Source: CAVRTM01 sp963724015 (GTDB lineage Bacteria > Actinomycetota > Actinomycetes > Actinomycetales > Dermatophilaceae). Taken from it: DNA of 64,000 nt. The stretch is taken from the NCBI GenBank assembly GCA_963724015.1, contig CAVRTM010000022.1, positions 1 to 64,000 of the forward strand. The letters are read 5' to 3'. The notes under the pieces are model-generated. The model was not told the origin of the DNA and did not search any database. It was given only the letters and a program-made list of their open reading frames with translations. The position numbers were made by a program, and so were the translations under genes. Below, piece by piece: positions 1-10,266 of this stretch (positions within the stretch are counted from its first letter, which is position 1; each line of letters begins with the position of its first letter).

Positions 1-222
1 CTTCCTGTGGGTACTGAGATGTTTCACTTCCCCACGTTCCCTCCACGCACCCTATGTGTTCAGATGCGGGTGACTGGACTTGCCTCCAGCCGGGTTTCCC
101 CATTCGGAAATCCACGGATCACAGTCTGGTTATCGACTCCCCGTGGCTTATCGCAGATTCCTACGTCCTTCATCGGTTCCTGGTGCCAAGGCATCCACCG
201 TGTGCCCTTAAAAACTTGGCCA
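1..222 (-). rRNA. 23S rRNA, 5' end only (partial)
   Basis: On the minus strand this is the start of 23S rRNA; the rest lies beyond the left edge. The complement contains the universal 5' stretch ending in CACGGTGGATGCC, followed by the block that matches actinobacterial 23S 5' domains. The mature 5' end is set near 222, at the CAAGTTTTTAAGG motif, by comparison with known genes; it is good to a few bases. It is transcribed after the 16S gene at 607-2129. Confidence 0.95.
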
Positions 223-2129
<1,907 letters not shown>

Positions 2130-2490
2130 GATGTCTTGCCCACCACCACAAAAGGGCGGCAGAAAAACAAACCCCGAAGGGTCACTGATTCCAGCTGAAT
2201 ACAGAACCAAGCCCGCTGGACTTGAATCCATCAATCAACCAAAGAAAAACATCGCCAACCCAACCCACCCAAACCACAAAGGGCTCAAGCAACCAGGGCC
2301 GACAACCAAACTTGGCATCGATTTTTGGCACGCTGTTGAGTTCTCAAGTGTCGGACACGCACCACCACACGACTTCCGCCATGCTCCGGGGCAACCGTTC
2401 AAACCTACCTCACCCCACCCCACCGATCCAAATCGCATTCCGTCTCGCGACGAGCGTGATCTGCACCTGCTGGAGCCTTGTTGGGGCGAC
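2130..2490 (-). promoter_or_regulatory. rRNA operon leader
   Basis: The transcribed leader lies between the probable start site near 2490 and mature 16S. On the minus strand at about 2325-2355 it carries CACTTGAGAACTCAACAG followed by GCGTGCC. This motif is typical of actinobacterial rRNA leaders and thought to act in antitermination and RNase III processing. The segment is less GC-rich than the protein genes. Several ORFs overlap it but have no coding character. Confidence 0.7.
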
Positions 2491-2496
2491 CTGGAT

Positions 2497-2526
2497 AAGT
2501 TAGCCCATCCGGCATTCCCTCTCCAA
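2497..2526 (-). promoter_or_regulatory. rRNA promoter P2 (proximal)
   Basis: On the minus strand a -35 TTGGAG (2521-2526) and a -10 TAACTT (2497-2502) are separated by 18 bases. This places the start about 360 bases upstream of 16S. TAACTT fits the actinobacterial housekeeping -10 pattern. Assignment is by sequence alone. Confidence 0.55.
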
Positions 2527-2593
2527 ATCGCGCGATTCACCACAGCGGTGAGACGATCAGGCGGAGGGCGCCGCCTCGTGGGCAACCTGACGA

Positions 2594-2622
2594 CGGTAAC
2601 CGCCGAGGGCCGGCGGCTCCAA
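2594..2622 (-). promoter_or_regulatory. possible upstream rRNA promoter P1
   Basis: A second TTGGAG (2617-2622) lies on the minus strand, within the same GATTTGGAG context as P2, and is followed after 17 bases by TTACCG (2594-2599). Tandem promoters are common in rRNA operons. The -10 is poor, so this is tentative. From 2623 to 2884 I see no gene or convincing signal. Confidence 0.3.
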
Positions 2623-2896
2623 ATCGACGAGGCACCTGCCGAGGTCCCGGGCAGGCGCAGGGGCAGCCGCTCACGCAGGCCAGGGGCCATGGCTCCCGGC
2701 GCCATGATGGTCAGGGCGCACGGAGCGAGCCGCGTGGACGCCCCCAGCGCGGCGGGGCGACGGGGGTCGTCGGCGCGGCGCGTCGAGCCCTCTCCTCGGG
2801 TCGCCACGTCCGCCGGCGCACCGTCCATGGATCTGCGGACGGTCGCGCCCCCGTGAGAGAGGTTCGCCGACGCCGGATCGTGGGTAGGCACCAGTC

Positions 2897-3364
2897 ATGA
2901 CCACACAGGACAAGAAGATCACCGTCCACCGCACGATCGACGCCTCTGCCAAGGACCTGTTCGGGGTCCTGTCCAACCCTCAGCGCCACGCCGGCCTGGA
3001 CGGGTCCGGCTTCGTCCGCTCCGATGACCGGACCGACCGCATCACCGCGGTGGGCCAGACGTTCCGGATGAACATGACCGGGCCGCACATGGGCGGGGAC
3101 TACCAGACCGACAACCACGTCACGGGGTACGACGAGAACGCGCTCCTCGCGTGGAAGACCGCTCCGGCGGGCACCGAGCCGCCCGGGTGGGAATGGGTGT
3201 GGGAGCTCAAGCCCACCTCGTCCTCCTCGACCGACGTGACGCTCACCTACGACTGGAGCAAGGTCACGGACCGCGACATCCTCCAGCAGGTGTCGTTCCC
3301 CTTGGTGTCCGAGGAGCAGCTCGAGGCCTCGCTGGGCAACCTGGCCGCCGCCGTCTCCTCCTGA
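2897..3364 (+). CDS. SRPBCC family protein
   Basis: The 155-residue protein has the SRPBCC (START/polyketide cyclase-like) fold. It opens with a beta strand ending in HRTIDASAKDLFGVLSNPQ (about residues 9-27). A central 'GPHMGGDYQTDNHVTGYDEN' stretch and a C-terminal helix rich in Leu and Ala follow. Such proteins bind hydrophobic ligands; the ligand here is unknown. No Shine-Dalgarno is present. Instead TAGGCA (2885-2890) sits 6 bases before the ATG, suggesting a leaderless transcript with this start. The gene stands alone between the rRNA operon and a convergent permease, and a stem-loop follows it. There is no signal peptide, so it is cytoplasmic. Confidence 0.85.
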   Translation: MTTQDKKITVHRTIDASAKDLFGVLSNPQRHAGLDGSGFVRSDDRTDRITAVGQTFRMNMTGPHMGGDYQTDNHVTGYDENALLAWKTAPAGTEPPGWEWVWELKPTSSSSTDVTLTYDWSKVTDRDILQQVSFPLVSEEQLEASLGNLAAAVSS

Positions 3365-3376
3365 CCCCGGACGCTC

Positions 3377-3410
3377 GGGAGGGGATGGCCGTCTGGGCCA
3401 GTCCCCTCCC
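3377..3410. terminator. stem-loop between convergent genes
   Basis: GGGAGGGGA (3377-3385) pairs with TCCCCTCCC (3402-3410), and an inner GGCC/GGCC pairing extends the stem. It lies 12 bases after the stop of the SRPBCC gene and has no strong U tract, which is usual for high-GC terminators. It could serve both strands. Confidence 0.6.
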
Positions 3411-3452
3411 CGCCTCACTGCGGGGTATGTCGCTGCACGCCGTAGACCGCGG

Positions 3453-3475
3453 CCGGCCGGAGTCGTGCCGGCCGG
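3453..3475 (-). terminator. stem-loop after APC permease
   Basis: CCGGCCGG (3453-3460) and its inverted copy (3468-3475) flank a 7-base loop. The site lies 15 bases beyond the stop of the minus-strand permease gene ending at 3490. It is a plausible rho-independent terminator, although short and without a T run. Confidence 0.4.
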
Positions 3476-3489
3476 ACGTCGAGGATCGG

Positions 3490-5058
3490 TCAGATCTCGC
3501 GGCTCTCCTCCGGGGTGGGCGTCTCGCGCCGAAGAACGCGTCCCGCGAAGAAGTCCGGCGCCACCACGTTGTAGGCGATCATGAGCCCCAAGCCGAGCAC
3601 CAGCGAGCCGATACCGGTGAGGAAGACACCGCCCACCTGCCAGTGCGGCGGGAACGGCAGCGTCCACGACGTGGTGCCGTAGTCCGGCTTGGCGTAGTCG
3701 AGGACCGCCCTGACGAAGGCCAACACGAGCATGACGCCGCCCACGAGCGGCAGGATGCCCTTGGTGAGCAGCGCCCTGGAGCTGCCGAAGAGGTCGTGGC
3801 GGAAGAACCAGACGCAGGCAAAGCCGGTCATGCTGTAGTAGAACGCGATGAGCAGGCCGATGGACGCGACCGTGTCACCGAGCACGTTCGGGCTGAGCCG
3901 GACCAGGACCACGTAGAACACGACCGAGGCCAGGCCCATGCCGACGGTCGACCAGGTGGGCGTGAGGTGTCGCGGGTGGATCCGCTTGAAGTTGGCGGGG
4001 ATGGCCTTGAACACCGCCATGGACAAGGTCGTCCGGGCCGTCGGCAGGATGGTGGTCAGGGTGGACGCCGCGGCCGAGCTGAGGACCATCAGGATGAGCA
4101 GCTTGGTCAGTCCGGCGCCGATGATGCTCGAGCCGAAGACAGCGTGACCCAGCACGGACAGCACGTCGCCGGCGTTGTCGGGGTTGCCGAGGCCGATCCC
4201 CTTGTCGCCGATGCCGGAGTAGGCCTGGGCCGCCACGGTGACCAGGCTGTAGATGCCGAGCAGCAGAAGGGTGGACAGGATCGCCGCACGTCCGGGGGTG
4301 CGCGCCTTGTCCCGGGTCTCCTCGTTCACGGAGACCGCGGTGTCCCACCCCCAGTAGATGAACACCGCCAGGAGCACCCCGTCGGCGAGTGCGCTCAGCG
4401 AGGGCACCTGGAACGGGTTGAACCACGACCACGACGGCGAAATCGACGTCGTGGCGGCGTGTCCGGTCCAGACCCGCGCGAGCGCGACAACCGACAGGGC
4501 GATCAGCATGACCATCTCCACCCCCAGCAGGGCGTACTGCACGCGTGCCGAGAGCTCGATGCCGACGTAGCAGATCCAGGTCATCAGGGCGATCCAGATG
4601 ACTCCTGCCGCCGTCGTCGCGAAGGTGTTGACGGCAAGGGAGTCCAGGCCCACGAGCAGGAAGCCGTACTGGCCGGCGATCTGCGCCAGGTTCGCCATGA
4701 CGATGATGTCGGCAGCCACGATCGCCCAGCCGCCCATCCACCCCGTGTGGGGTCCGAACGCCCGGGTCGCCCAGGTGAAGGTCGTGCCGCAGTCCGGGTC
4801 GACCCGGTTGAGCTGCTGGTAGGCCACGGCGATGCAGAGCATCGGCAGGAACGCGAGGATCATCACCGCCGGTGACTGCAGGCCCACCGCCAGCACGACG
4901 GCGCCGATCGTCGCGGCGAGGCTGTACGCCGGTGCCGTGGAGGCGACTCCGATCACCACGCTGGACATCAGGCCCAGCGCTCCGCCCTTCAGTCCCTTGT
5001 CGCTACCGGGCTCGTCGGTCACGTCGGCGAGCGGGGTGGTGGGCACGCTGGGCGCCAT
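3490..5058 (-). CDS. APC family amino acid permease
   Basis: The 522-residue membrane protein shows about twelve hydrophobic segments. Its first membrane helix carries the APC-type motif GVASTAPAYSLAAT (about residues 36-49). The family are proton- or sodium-coupled importers or antiporters of amino acids and related amines; the substrate cannot be read from sequence. I chose the ATG at 5058 because CAGGAGGT lies 5 bases upstream; an in-frame start 24 codons earlier has no such site. The cytoplasmic N-terminus is followed by the LKGGALGLMSSVVIG stretch. It is transcribed alone, with the AAA ATPase gene 132 bases upstream on the same strand. Confidence 0.92.
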   Translation of the reverse strand: MAPSVPTTPLADVTDEPGSDKGLKGGALGLMSSVVIGVASTAPAYSLAATIGAVVLAVGLQSPAVMILAFLPMLCIAVAYQQLNRVDPDCGTTFTWATRAFGPHTGWMGGWAIVAADIIVMANLAQIAGQYGFLLVGLDSLAVNTFATTAAGVIWIALMTWICYVGIELSARVQYALLGVEMVMLIALSVVALARVWTGHAATTSISPSWSWFNPFQVPSLSALADGVLLAVFIYWGWDTAVSVNEETRDKARTPGRAAILSTLLLLGIYSLVTVAAQAYSGIGDKGIGLGNPDNAGDVLSVLGHAVFGSSIIGAGLTKLLILMVLSSAAASTLTTILPTARTTLSMAVFKAIPANFKRIHPRHLTPTWSTVGMGLASVVFYVVLVRLSPNVLGDTVASIGLLIAFYYSMTGFACVWFFRHDLFGSSRALLTKGILPLVGGVMLVLAFVRAVLDYAKPDYGTTSWTLPFPPHWQVGGVFLTGIGSLVLGLGLMIAYNVVAPDFFAGRVLRRETPTPEESREI

Positions 5059-5190
5059 CGCTACCTCCTGTCGGCCGCCCCGCGTCGGGGCGTCACCCGT
5101 TCCAGCGTGGCCGACCGGGGCGGACCACACCTCCTCCCGGTGGAATGAACGAGCGGCGCGCCGTCGAGGCCGGCGGCGGGCCTCCGGCGC

Positions 5191-5931
5191 TCACTGGAGC
5201 ACGTGACGCAGGTAGCGCTCCGGCCCGGCCAGGAACCGCCGGTGGTGGTCCACGAGCGCCAGGTCGTCCCAGGCGCTCTCGTGCCAGCCGGTGTCGTCGA
5301 GCTCGAGGATCCGCGCACCCGGCAGGGCCGCGACCACCGGCGAGTGGGTCGCCAGGAGGATCTGCGCGGTGCCCATGGACATCAGGTCGTGCAGCACCCC
5401 GACGAGCGCCAGGCAGCCCGAGAACGACAGCGCCGACTCCGGCTCGTCCAGCACGTAGAAGCCGGAGCCGTCGAACCGCGAGCGCAGCACCTCCAGGAAG
5501 GACTCGCCGTGGCTCATCTCATGGAAGCGGGCCTCGCGGCCGCCCTGGGGCGGGTTGGACTCCAGGTAGGTGTAGAGGCCGTGCATCGTCTCGGCGCGCA
5601 GGAAGTAGCCCCAGCGGGAGGCGCCCGCCTCGCGCTCCACGCGCAGCCAGCTGCCGAGCGGCGACTCGCTGGCCCGGGTCCCGTGCCGGGCATGGGTCGA
5701 GCCGCCCTCGGCGTTCAGCCCGTACGCCATGGCGATCCCCTCCACCAGCGTCGACTTGCCGCTGCCGTTGTCGCCGACGAGGACGGTTGCCGCGCCGAGG
5801 TCCAGGCCGTCGCGCAGCAGCTGCACCACCGCCGGCAGCTCACCGGGCCAGCCGGTCTCGTCGACCGCCGCCGCGGGGGCCCGTTCGACCCGGCGCAGCG
5901 GCAGCCGGCGGTCGAACGGATGCCGTGTCAT
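5191..5931 (-). CDS. AAA/ABC-type predicted ATPase
   Basis: A 246-residue soluble ATPase. Walker A is GDNGSGKST (residues 53-61), an ABC-like signature region MSHGESF lies near 136, Walker B is FYVLDEPESALS near 160, and a switch-type TH(S)PVV follows. No transmembrane partner is adjacent, so it is not a classical ABC transporter subunit. It resembles the stand-alone predicted ATPases of the COG3910 type, some of which are linked to overcoming lysogenization or to DNA transactions. Role unknown. The start at 5931 has only a weak G-rich site upstream. The APC permease follows after 132 bases and may be a separate transcript. Confidence 0.8.
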   Translation of the reverse strand: MTRHPFDRRLPLRRVERAPAAAVDETGWPGELPAVVQLLRDGLDLGAATVLVGDNGSGKSTLVEGIAMAYGLNAEGGSTHARHGTRASESPLGSWLRVEREAGASRWGYFLRAETMHGLYTYLESNPPQGGREARFHEMSHGESFLEVLRSRFDGSGFYVLDEPESALSFSGCLALVGVLHDLMSMGTAQILLATHSPVVAALPGARILELDDTGWHESAWDDLALVDHHRRFLAGPERYLRHVLQ

Positions 5932-6012
5932 GTCGGGCCCCCGGGTTCGCCGTGCCTGCTCCTGGCGACGAGTATGCCCCGGGGCGCCGGCGTGCCTGCC
6001 CGGTCGCGACCC

Positions 6013-7179
6013 TCAGCGCGCGGGCACCGGCTGGGGTGGCGGCGGTCCGACGTAGCGGGCGGACGGGCGGATGATCCGCGGATCGGCCGCCTGCTCCAGC
6101 ACGTTCGCCGACCAGCCGATCACCCGGGCGACGGCGAAGGTGGGGGTGAACATCTCACGGGGCAGGCCGCACAGCGCCATGACGACCCCCGCGTAGAACT
6201 CGACGTTGGTGTGCAGCTCGCGACCGGGCTTGAGCTCGGCCAGGATCTCGACCACGCGGCGCTCGACCTGGACGGCGAGCTCGACCAGGCGGCCGGCCTC
6301 GACGTCCTGGCCCGCGAGCGACTGCGCCACGTCGCGCAGCATGCGCGAGCGCGGGTCCTCGGTGCGGTAGACCGCGTGTCCGAAGCCCATGACCCGGTCG
6401 CCGGCCAGCACCTGCCGCCGGATCCAGGAGTCGATCCGGTCCGCCGTGCCGATGGCGTCCAGGGTGTCCAGGGCCCGGCTGGGTGCACCCCCGTGCAACG
6501 GCCCGGACAGCGCGCCGATGGCGGCCACGAGGCAGGCGGCGACGTCCGCGCCCGTGGAGGCGACCACGCGAGCGGTGAAGGTGGAGGCGTTGAAGCCGTG
6601 GTCGACGGTGAGCAGGAGGTACTGCTCCACGGCCCGCGCCTGCTCGGGCGCCGGCTCCTCGCCGGTGAGCATGGTCAGGTAGGCCGCGGCGTGGCTCAGG
6701 TCGTCCCGTGGCTCGAGCGGCTCCTCGCCCCTGCCCAGACGGTGCAGCGCAGCGAGGATCGTCGGCACGGCCGCCGCCAACCCGAGCGCGTCCCGCCGCC
6801 GCTGGTCGGGGGTGAGGTCGTAGACCGGGGACAGGGCGCGCGCGCTGCCCAACAGGGAGAGCGTCGTACGCAGGCCGTCGAGCGGGCTGCCCCCGGCCGC
6901 GGCGATCGCCGGGAGTGCTGCGCGCACGCTCTCCGGCAGGTGGCGCGCGACCGCGACCTCACGGGCGAAGGCGGCTCCCTCACCTCCGGCGGGCAGCCGG
7001 CCCTCGAGCAGCAGGTGCCAGACGTCCTCGAGGCCGCGCCGCTGCGCCAGGTCGAGCGCGGAGTACTCGCGGTAGTGGAAGAACCCCTCGCGGCCGCGGA
7101 CGTCGCCGAGCGTTGTCTCGGCGACGACCACCCCCTTCAGGCCGGGAGGGACGGCAACGATGTCGGACACGGCGGTCAT
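6013..7179 (-). CDS. citrate synthase family protein (citrate or 2-methylcitrate synthase)
   Basis: A 388-residue citrate synthase that condenses acetyl-CoA (or propionyl-CoA) with oxaloacetate. Visible active-site blocks are VDHGFNASTFTARV (catalytic His), GPLHGGAPSRA, and GFGHAVYR with the following DPRS motif. In TNVEFYAGV, a Glu stands where many family members have the catalytic Asp, as in other actinobacterial members. The ATG at 7179 is preceded by CCAAGGAGCTGCC, a good ribosome site; the longer reading to 7290 is rejected. It is divergent from a second, HTH-bearing citrate synthase, and the two share a 101-base intergenic region. Citrate versus 2-methylcitrate specificity cannot be decided. 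Confidence 0.9.
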   Translation of the reverse strand: MTAVSDIVAVPPGLKGVVVAETTLGDVRGREGFFHYREYSALDLAQRRGLEDVWHLLLEGRLPAGGEGAAFAREVAVARHLPESVRAALPAIAAAGGSPLDGLRTTLSLLGSARALSPVYDLTPDQRRRDALGLAAAVPTILAALHRLGRGEEPLEPRDDLSHAAAYLTMLTGEEPAPEQARAVEQYLLLTVDHGFNASTFTARVVASTGADVAACLVAAIGALSGPLHGGAPSRALDTLDAIGTADRIDSWIRRQVLAGDRVMGFGHAVYRTEDPRSRMLRDVAQSLAGQDVEAGRLVELAVQVERRVVEILAELKPGRELHTNVEFYAGVVMALCGLPREMFTPTFAVARVIGWSANVLEQAADPRIIRPSARYVGPPPPQPVPAR

Positions 7180-7258
7180 GGCAGCTCCTTGGACGGCAAC
7201 GGCTGACGGCACCGGCGTGGGCCGGCTCCTCGCACTGTCCGCCCCACATCCATGGTTG

Positions 7259-7268
7259 TCAACGTTGA
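7259..7268. promoter_or_regulatory. palindrome between divergent citrate synthases
   Basis: TCAACGTTGA is a perfect 10-base palindrome embedded in an AT-richer island (7254-7280) in an otherwise GC-rich intergenic region. Just after it lies TACAGT (7269-7274), a possible -10 box 6 bases before the ATG at 7281. The palindrome would therefore overlap promoter elements. It is a candidate operator, perhaps for the HTH domain of the downstream protein. Confidence 0.4.
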
Positions 7269-7280
7269 TACAGTCAATGT

Positions 7281-8555
7281 ATGACGCCACGTGAGGACCG
7301 TCGACTGACCAGCCGCGAAGCAGCAGACCGCCTGGGGGTGCGCCTGGAGACGGTCTACGCCTACGTCAGCCGCGGCCTCCTGACCAGCCGCCGGGCGGCC
7401 ACCGGGCGGGGCAGCACCTTCGACCGCGACGAGGTGGACGCGCTGCTGGCCAGGGACCGGCGCGGCGGCGCGGCACAGCCGGGCGTGCCGCCTCGCCCGG
7501 CTGCCTGGCGGGGACCGCTGGTGGACACCGACATCACGCTCATCGAGGACGCCCGGCTGTTCTTCCGCGGGGTCGACGCCGTCGCCCTGGCCCGTGCCGG
7601 CGGCTTCGAGCGGGCGGCGCAGTGGCTGTGGACCGGCGCGTCCGGCCCGAGCCGGTTCCAGCCGCCGCCCGAGCCCCTGGCTGCGGCGCGGGCCGCCGTC
7701 ACCGCCCTGCCGGTGACCGCGGACCTGGTCTCGCGGCTGCGCGTCGCGGTGGCAGCGGCATCCTCGGCAGACCCGCTGCGGTACGACACCCGGGGGGCCG
7801 CGGTGCTGGCCACTGCCGCCGGGCTCCTGGCCACGATGGTGGAGGCGCTACCGCGCGCCGATACCGGCGGCGGGGACGTCGTGGAGCCCCCCACCGGCGC
7901 CGGGGCGGACCTCCCCCTGGCGGCGCGGCTGTGGCCCCGGCTCACGCCACGCGTCCCCACCCGCGGTCTCCTGCGCTGCCTGGACGCGGCGCTGGTGGTC
8001 CTGGTCGACCACGACCTCGCGGTGTCGACCGTCGCTGTGCGCACCGCCGCCTCCGCGCGCGCCCATCCCTACGCCATCGTCTCCACCGGCCTTTCAGCGA
8101 TGGAGGGACCGCTGCACGGAGCGGCAAGCGCCCTGGCGTACGACGTGCTCGGCGAGTGCGTCGAGGCGGACCCGCGCCTCGTCGTGGCCGAGCACCTGCG
8201 GGCGGGCCGAGCCCTGCCCGGCTTCGACCACCGCCTGTACCCCGAGGGCGATCCGCGCGCCTCGATGCTGCTCGAGCTGCTCGGGGAGGACGCCGCCGCC
8301 GCGGACGTCGTCGCTGCCATGCAGCGCCTGACGGCGGCCAGCGGGCTGCGGCCGAACATCGACCTGGCGCTCGCCGCCCTGGCCCACGCGGCGGGGATGC
8401 CCAGGGACGCGGGCGAGGTCGTCTTCTCGATCGCCCGTTCGGTCGGGTGGGTGGCCCACGCCCTGGAGGAGTACGACGAGACCCCGCTGCGGTTCCGGGG
8501 GCAGGGTCACTACCACGGCCCCCGCCCGCCGCAACCCCTGCCGTGGACCTCCTGA
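7281..8555 (+). CDS. citrate synthase paralogue with N-terminal HTH domain
   Basis: The 424-residue protein joins an excisionase/MerR-like helix-turn-helix (SREAADRLGVRLETVYAYVS, about residues 11-30) to a citrate synthase fold. The synthase part has LVDHDLAVSTVA, MEGPLHGAAS, GFDHRLYPEGDPRAS and PNIDLALAALAHAAGMP. Where the active paralogue next door has GFGHAVYR, this one has GFDHRLYP. The His is kept and the Asp in NIDLA is present, so catalysis is possible. Proteins of this architecture occur beside normal citrate synthases in actinobacteria; their role is unproven and may be regulatory. No ribosome site precedes the ATG; the transcript may be leaderless. Confidence 0.88.
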   Translation: MTPREDRRLTSREAADRLGVRLETVYAYVSRGLLTSRRAATGRGSTFDRDEVDALLARDRRGGAAQPGVPPRPAAWRGPLVDTDITLIEDARLFFRGVDAVALARAGGFERAAQWLWTGASGPSRFQPPPEPLAAARAAVTALPVTADLVSRLRVAVAAASSADPLRYDTRGAAVLATAAGLLATMVEALPRADTGGGDVVEPPTGAGADLPLAARLWPRLTPRVPTRGLLRCLDAALVVLVDHDLAVSTVAVRTAASARAHPYAIVSTGLSAMEGPLHGAASALAYDVLGECVEADPRLVVAEHLRAGRALPGFDHRLYPEGDPRASMLLELLGEDAAAADVVAAMQRLTAASGLRPNIDLALAALAHAAGMPRDAGEVVFSIARSVGWVAHALEEYDETPLRFRGQGHYHGPRPPQPLPWTS

Positions 8556-8767
8556 GACGTCAGCGGATGTCCGTCGGCGGCCCACCTGCACCGCCCGTCC
8601 GGCCGGCCGCTGCTGCACCGGTGTCCGGCGCCGTCCGACGACGCCGCGCAGCGCTGCCCGGAAAGGCGTCGACGGCCGGCCGGTCCCGGACGTACGCTCG
8701 AGATCTCGCCAGAAGCGTAGGGAGCACCGGCAGGCGCCAGCGCGGATCAAGGATGGTGAAGGACGAC

Positions 8768-8878
8768 ATGGGCACCAAGAACAAGGGCGGACGAGAGGTC
8801 CGCAAACCCAAGCAGGCCAAGAAGCCCAAGGCCCCAGCGCCGACGACGGTGGTGCCGCCGGGGCGCGTCACGAGGTAG
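8768..8878 (+). CDS. small basic protein, 36 aa
   Basis: A 36-residue, Lys/Arg-rich protein beginning MGTKNKGGREVRKPKQAKKP and ending in a Pro/Thr/Val tail. Short proteins with the same KNKGGRE-KKPKQ core are widespread in bacteria and have no known function. GGTGAAGGACGAC upstream gives a ribosome site for the ATG at 8768; an ATG five codons earlier (8753) is possible. A perfect 18-bp stem-loop follows 38 bases after the stop, supporting a real transcription unit. It is probably cytoplasmic and may bind nucleic acid, judging by charge only. Confidence 0.75.
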   Translation: MGTKNKGGREVRKPKQAKKPKAPAPTTVVPPGRVTR

Positions 8879-8916
8879 CACGGCGGCACCCGGACGCCAC
8901 TGGCGCTCCGGGCACG

Positions 8917-8956
8917 CACGACGGCCGGCACACCGCGTGGTGTGCCGGCCGTCGTG
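8917..8956. terminator. perfect 18-bp stem-loop terminator
   Basis: CACGACGGCCGGCACACC (8917-8934) and its exact inverted copy (8939-8956) enclose a GCGT loop. The hairpin lies between the small plus-strand gene and the converging membrane protein gene, so it can end transcription from both sides. There is no U tract. Confidence 0.8.
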
Positions 8957-9016
8957 TCCGGTCAGGCCCGGCTCGGTGCCGGCCCGGCGTCGGGGTGGAG
9001 CCCTCCCCGGCCGAGG

Positions 9017-9858
9017 TCAGGGGGCGGCGGTGGTGGCGCCACCGCCAGGAGCGACCGCGCCGCCGGGAGCGCTGGCGCCACCTGGCGCAGGCTGGTTGCC
9101 GGGCGCGGTGGGCTGCGCCGGAGCCGTCTGCGGAGCCGAGGGGTCCGCCGGTGGCTGGGACGAGGGCTGGGCGGACGGCTCGCCGGTCTGTCCACCCCCG
9201 GTGGTCGACGCACCAGTCGGGGTCGCCGAGCCGGTCGGCACCGGCGCGGAGGTCGGGGCTCCGCCGGGAACCGACGTGGTGGGCGACGCCGTCGAGGACG
9301 GCTGCGACGTCGCCGTCGCGTCCGGCCCGTGGCTCGGGCGCGGGGCCGGGGTGGAGGAGCCGGTTGAGACGACCCGGCCGAGCGAGGTCCCCGAGGTGCT
9401 GCTGCTCGAGACGGGGTGGCCCATCACCGCCTCGGCGACGCTGATGGTGCCCATGGCCACCACGAAGACGCCGACGACCACGGCCGTGAGACGGGCGAAG
9501 GGGTTGCGACCCCCCACCGGCGAGGGGCTGGTGCGCGATCGGGTCGACTGCGCGGTTGATGCTCCGGTCCCTGGACCACGCGGGCGTGAGGCGAGGCCGA
9601 CGCCCCCGTCTGCGGGCGCAGCTCGCGCAGCCGGCTGCCGGCCGTGCGCAGGGAGTGGGCGTAGACCGCCGAACCGACCGTCGCGACGACGGAACCGACC
9701 GCGGCGCCGATGATCGTGCCGGCGACGCCGAGGAACGACGCCGCGAGCGCCGAGGTGACCGCTGCGAGCGCGCTGGCAGCGATCTGTGCCGCGCCGAGCC
9801 CCAGCCGGGGCGTCGGAGTGGCCTCATCAGTGGTCTGGGCGGTGGTGGCTGACGTCAT
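9017..9858 (-). pseudogene. membrane protein with Pro/Ser/Thr-rich tail, frameshifted
   Basis: Two overlapping frames appear to be one gene. The first (from 9858) encodes an N-terminal region with a hydrophobic Ala/Gly-rich segment (SALAAVTSALAASFLGVAG and GTIIGAAVGSVVATVGSAVY). The second (ending 9017) encodes FARLTAVVVGVFVVAMG, a further membrane helix, then EAVMGHPVSS and a long tail rich in Pro, Ser, Thr and Gly. Read across both frames, with a one-base shift near 9575-9590, the product resembles actinobacterial proteins with a membrane domain and disordered extracellular tail. Total length would be about 280 residues. Function unknown. The shift may be a sequencing indel. Confidence 0.65.
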
Positions 9859-10266
9859 GAAGGCGTGGGTCTCCGGGGTCGGGATGGCTGCGGCGGTTGG
9901 CCCGGCGGCTCGCCAGCGGGCGTCGACCGACGCTGCTGTGCTGGGTGTGGCGGCGCCGTGACCCTCCCGTCAAGGGGGCCCCGCGCCGAACGAGCGTGGA
10001 CCTGCTGTCGCAAAGGGCTCGGAGCCTTCGCCGTCGCCGTGTGTCCGGACGCCACCGGGGTGACCCGCCGTCGTTGCCGGGTTCCCCTGAGTTTACCCGG
10101 CACAGCCTGTGGACCGGGACCACCGGCCGTTGGCGCGGGTCTCCGCAGGTGTCGGCGCGCTTCCTGTGCGTCTGCCGGAAGTGCCCCTCGGGCACGGGCG
10201 TGCCGTGTCAGCATGAGCCGCAGGGGAACCGATCCGCAGGGACGAGGACCTCCCGGAGGGCAGCCG
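9859..10266. other. intergenic region between divergent genes
   Basis: These 408 bases separate the divergent membrane protein and metallophosphoesterase genes. Overlapping long ORFs on both strands lack coding character. A ribosome site (CCGGAGGGCAGCCG) ends the region before 10267. I found no convincing -10/-35 pair or repeat. Confidence 0.5.

Noticed and set aside
2131..2856. ORFs across the rRNA leader
   Set aside because: They overlap the leader and promoters of the rRNA operon and show no coding pattern.
3151..4875. 574-codon plus-strand ORF opposite the APC permease
   Set aside because: It is the antisense shadow of an intact permease; composition is Arg/Gly/Asp-rich without motifs.
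7249..7277. Minus-strand promoter from TTGACT at 7272-7277 for the citrate synthase at 7179
   Set aside because: The -10 at the right spacing is poor (CATGGA), so I do not list it.
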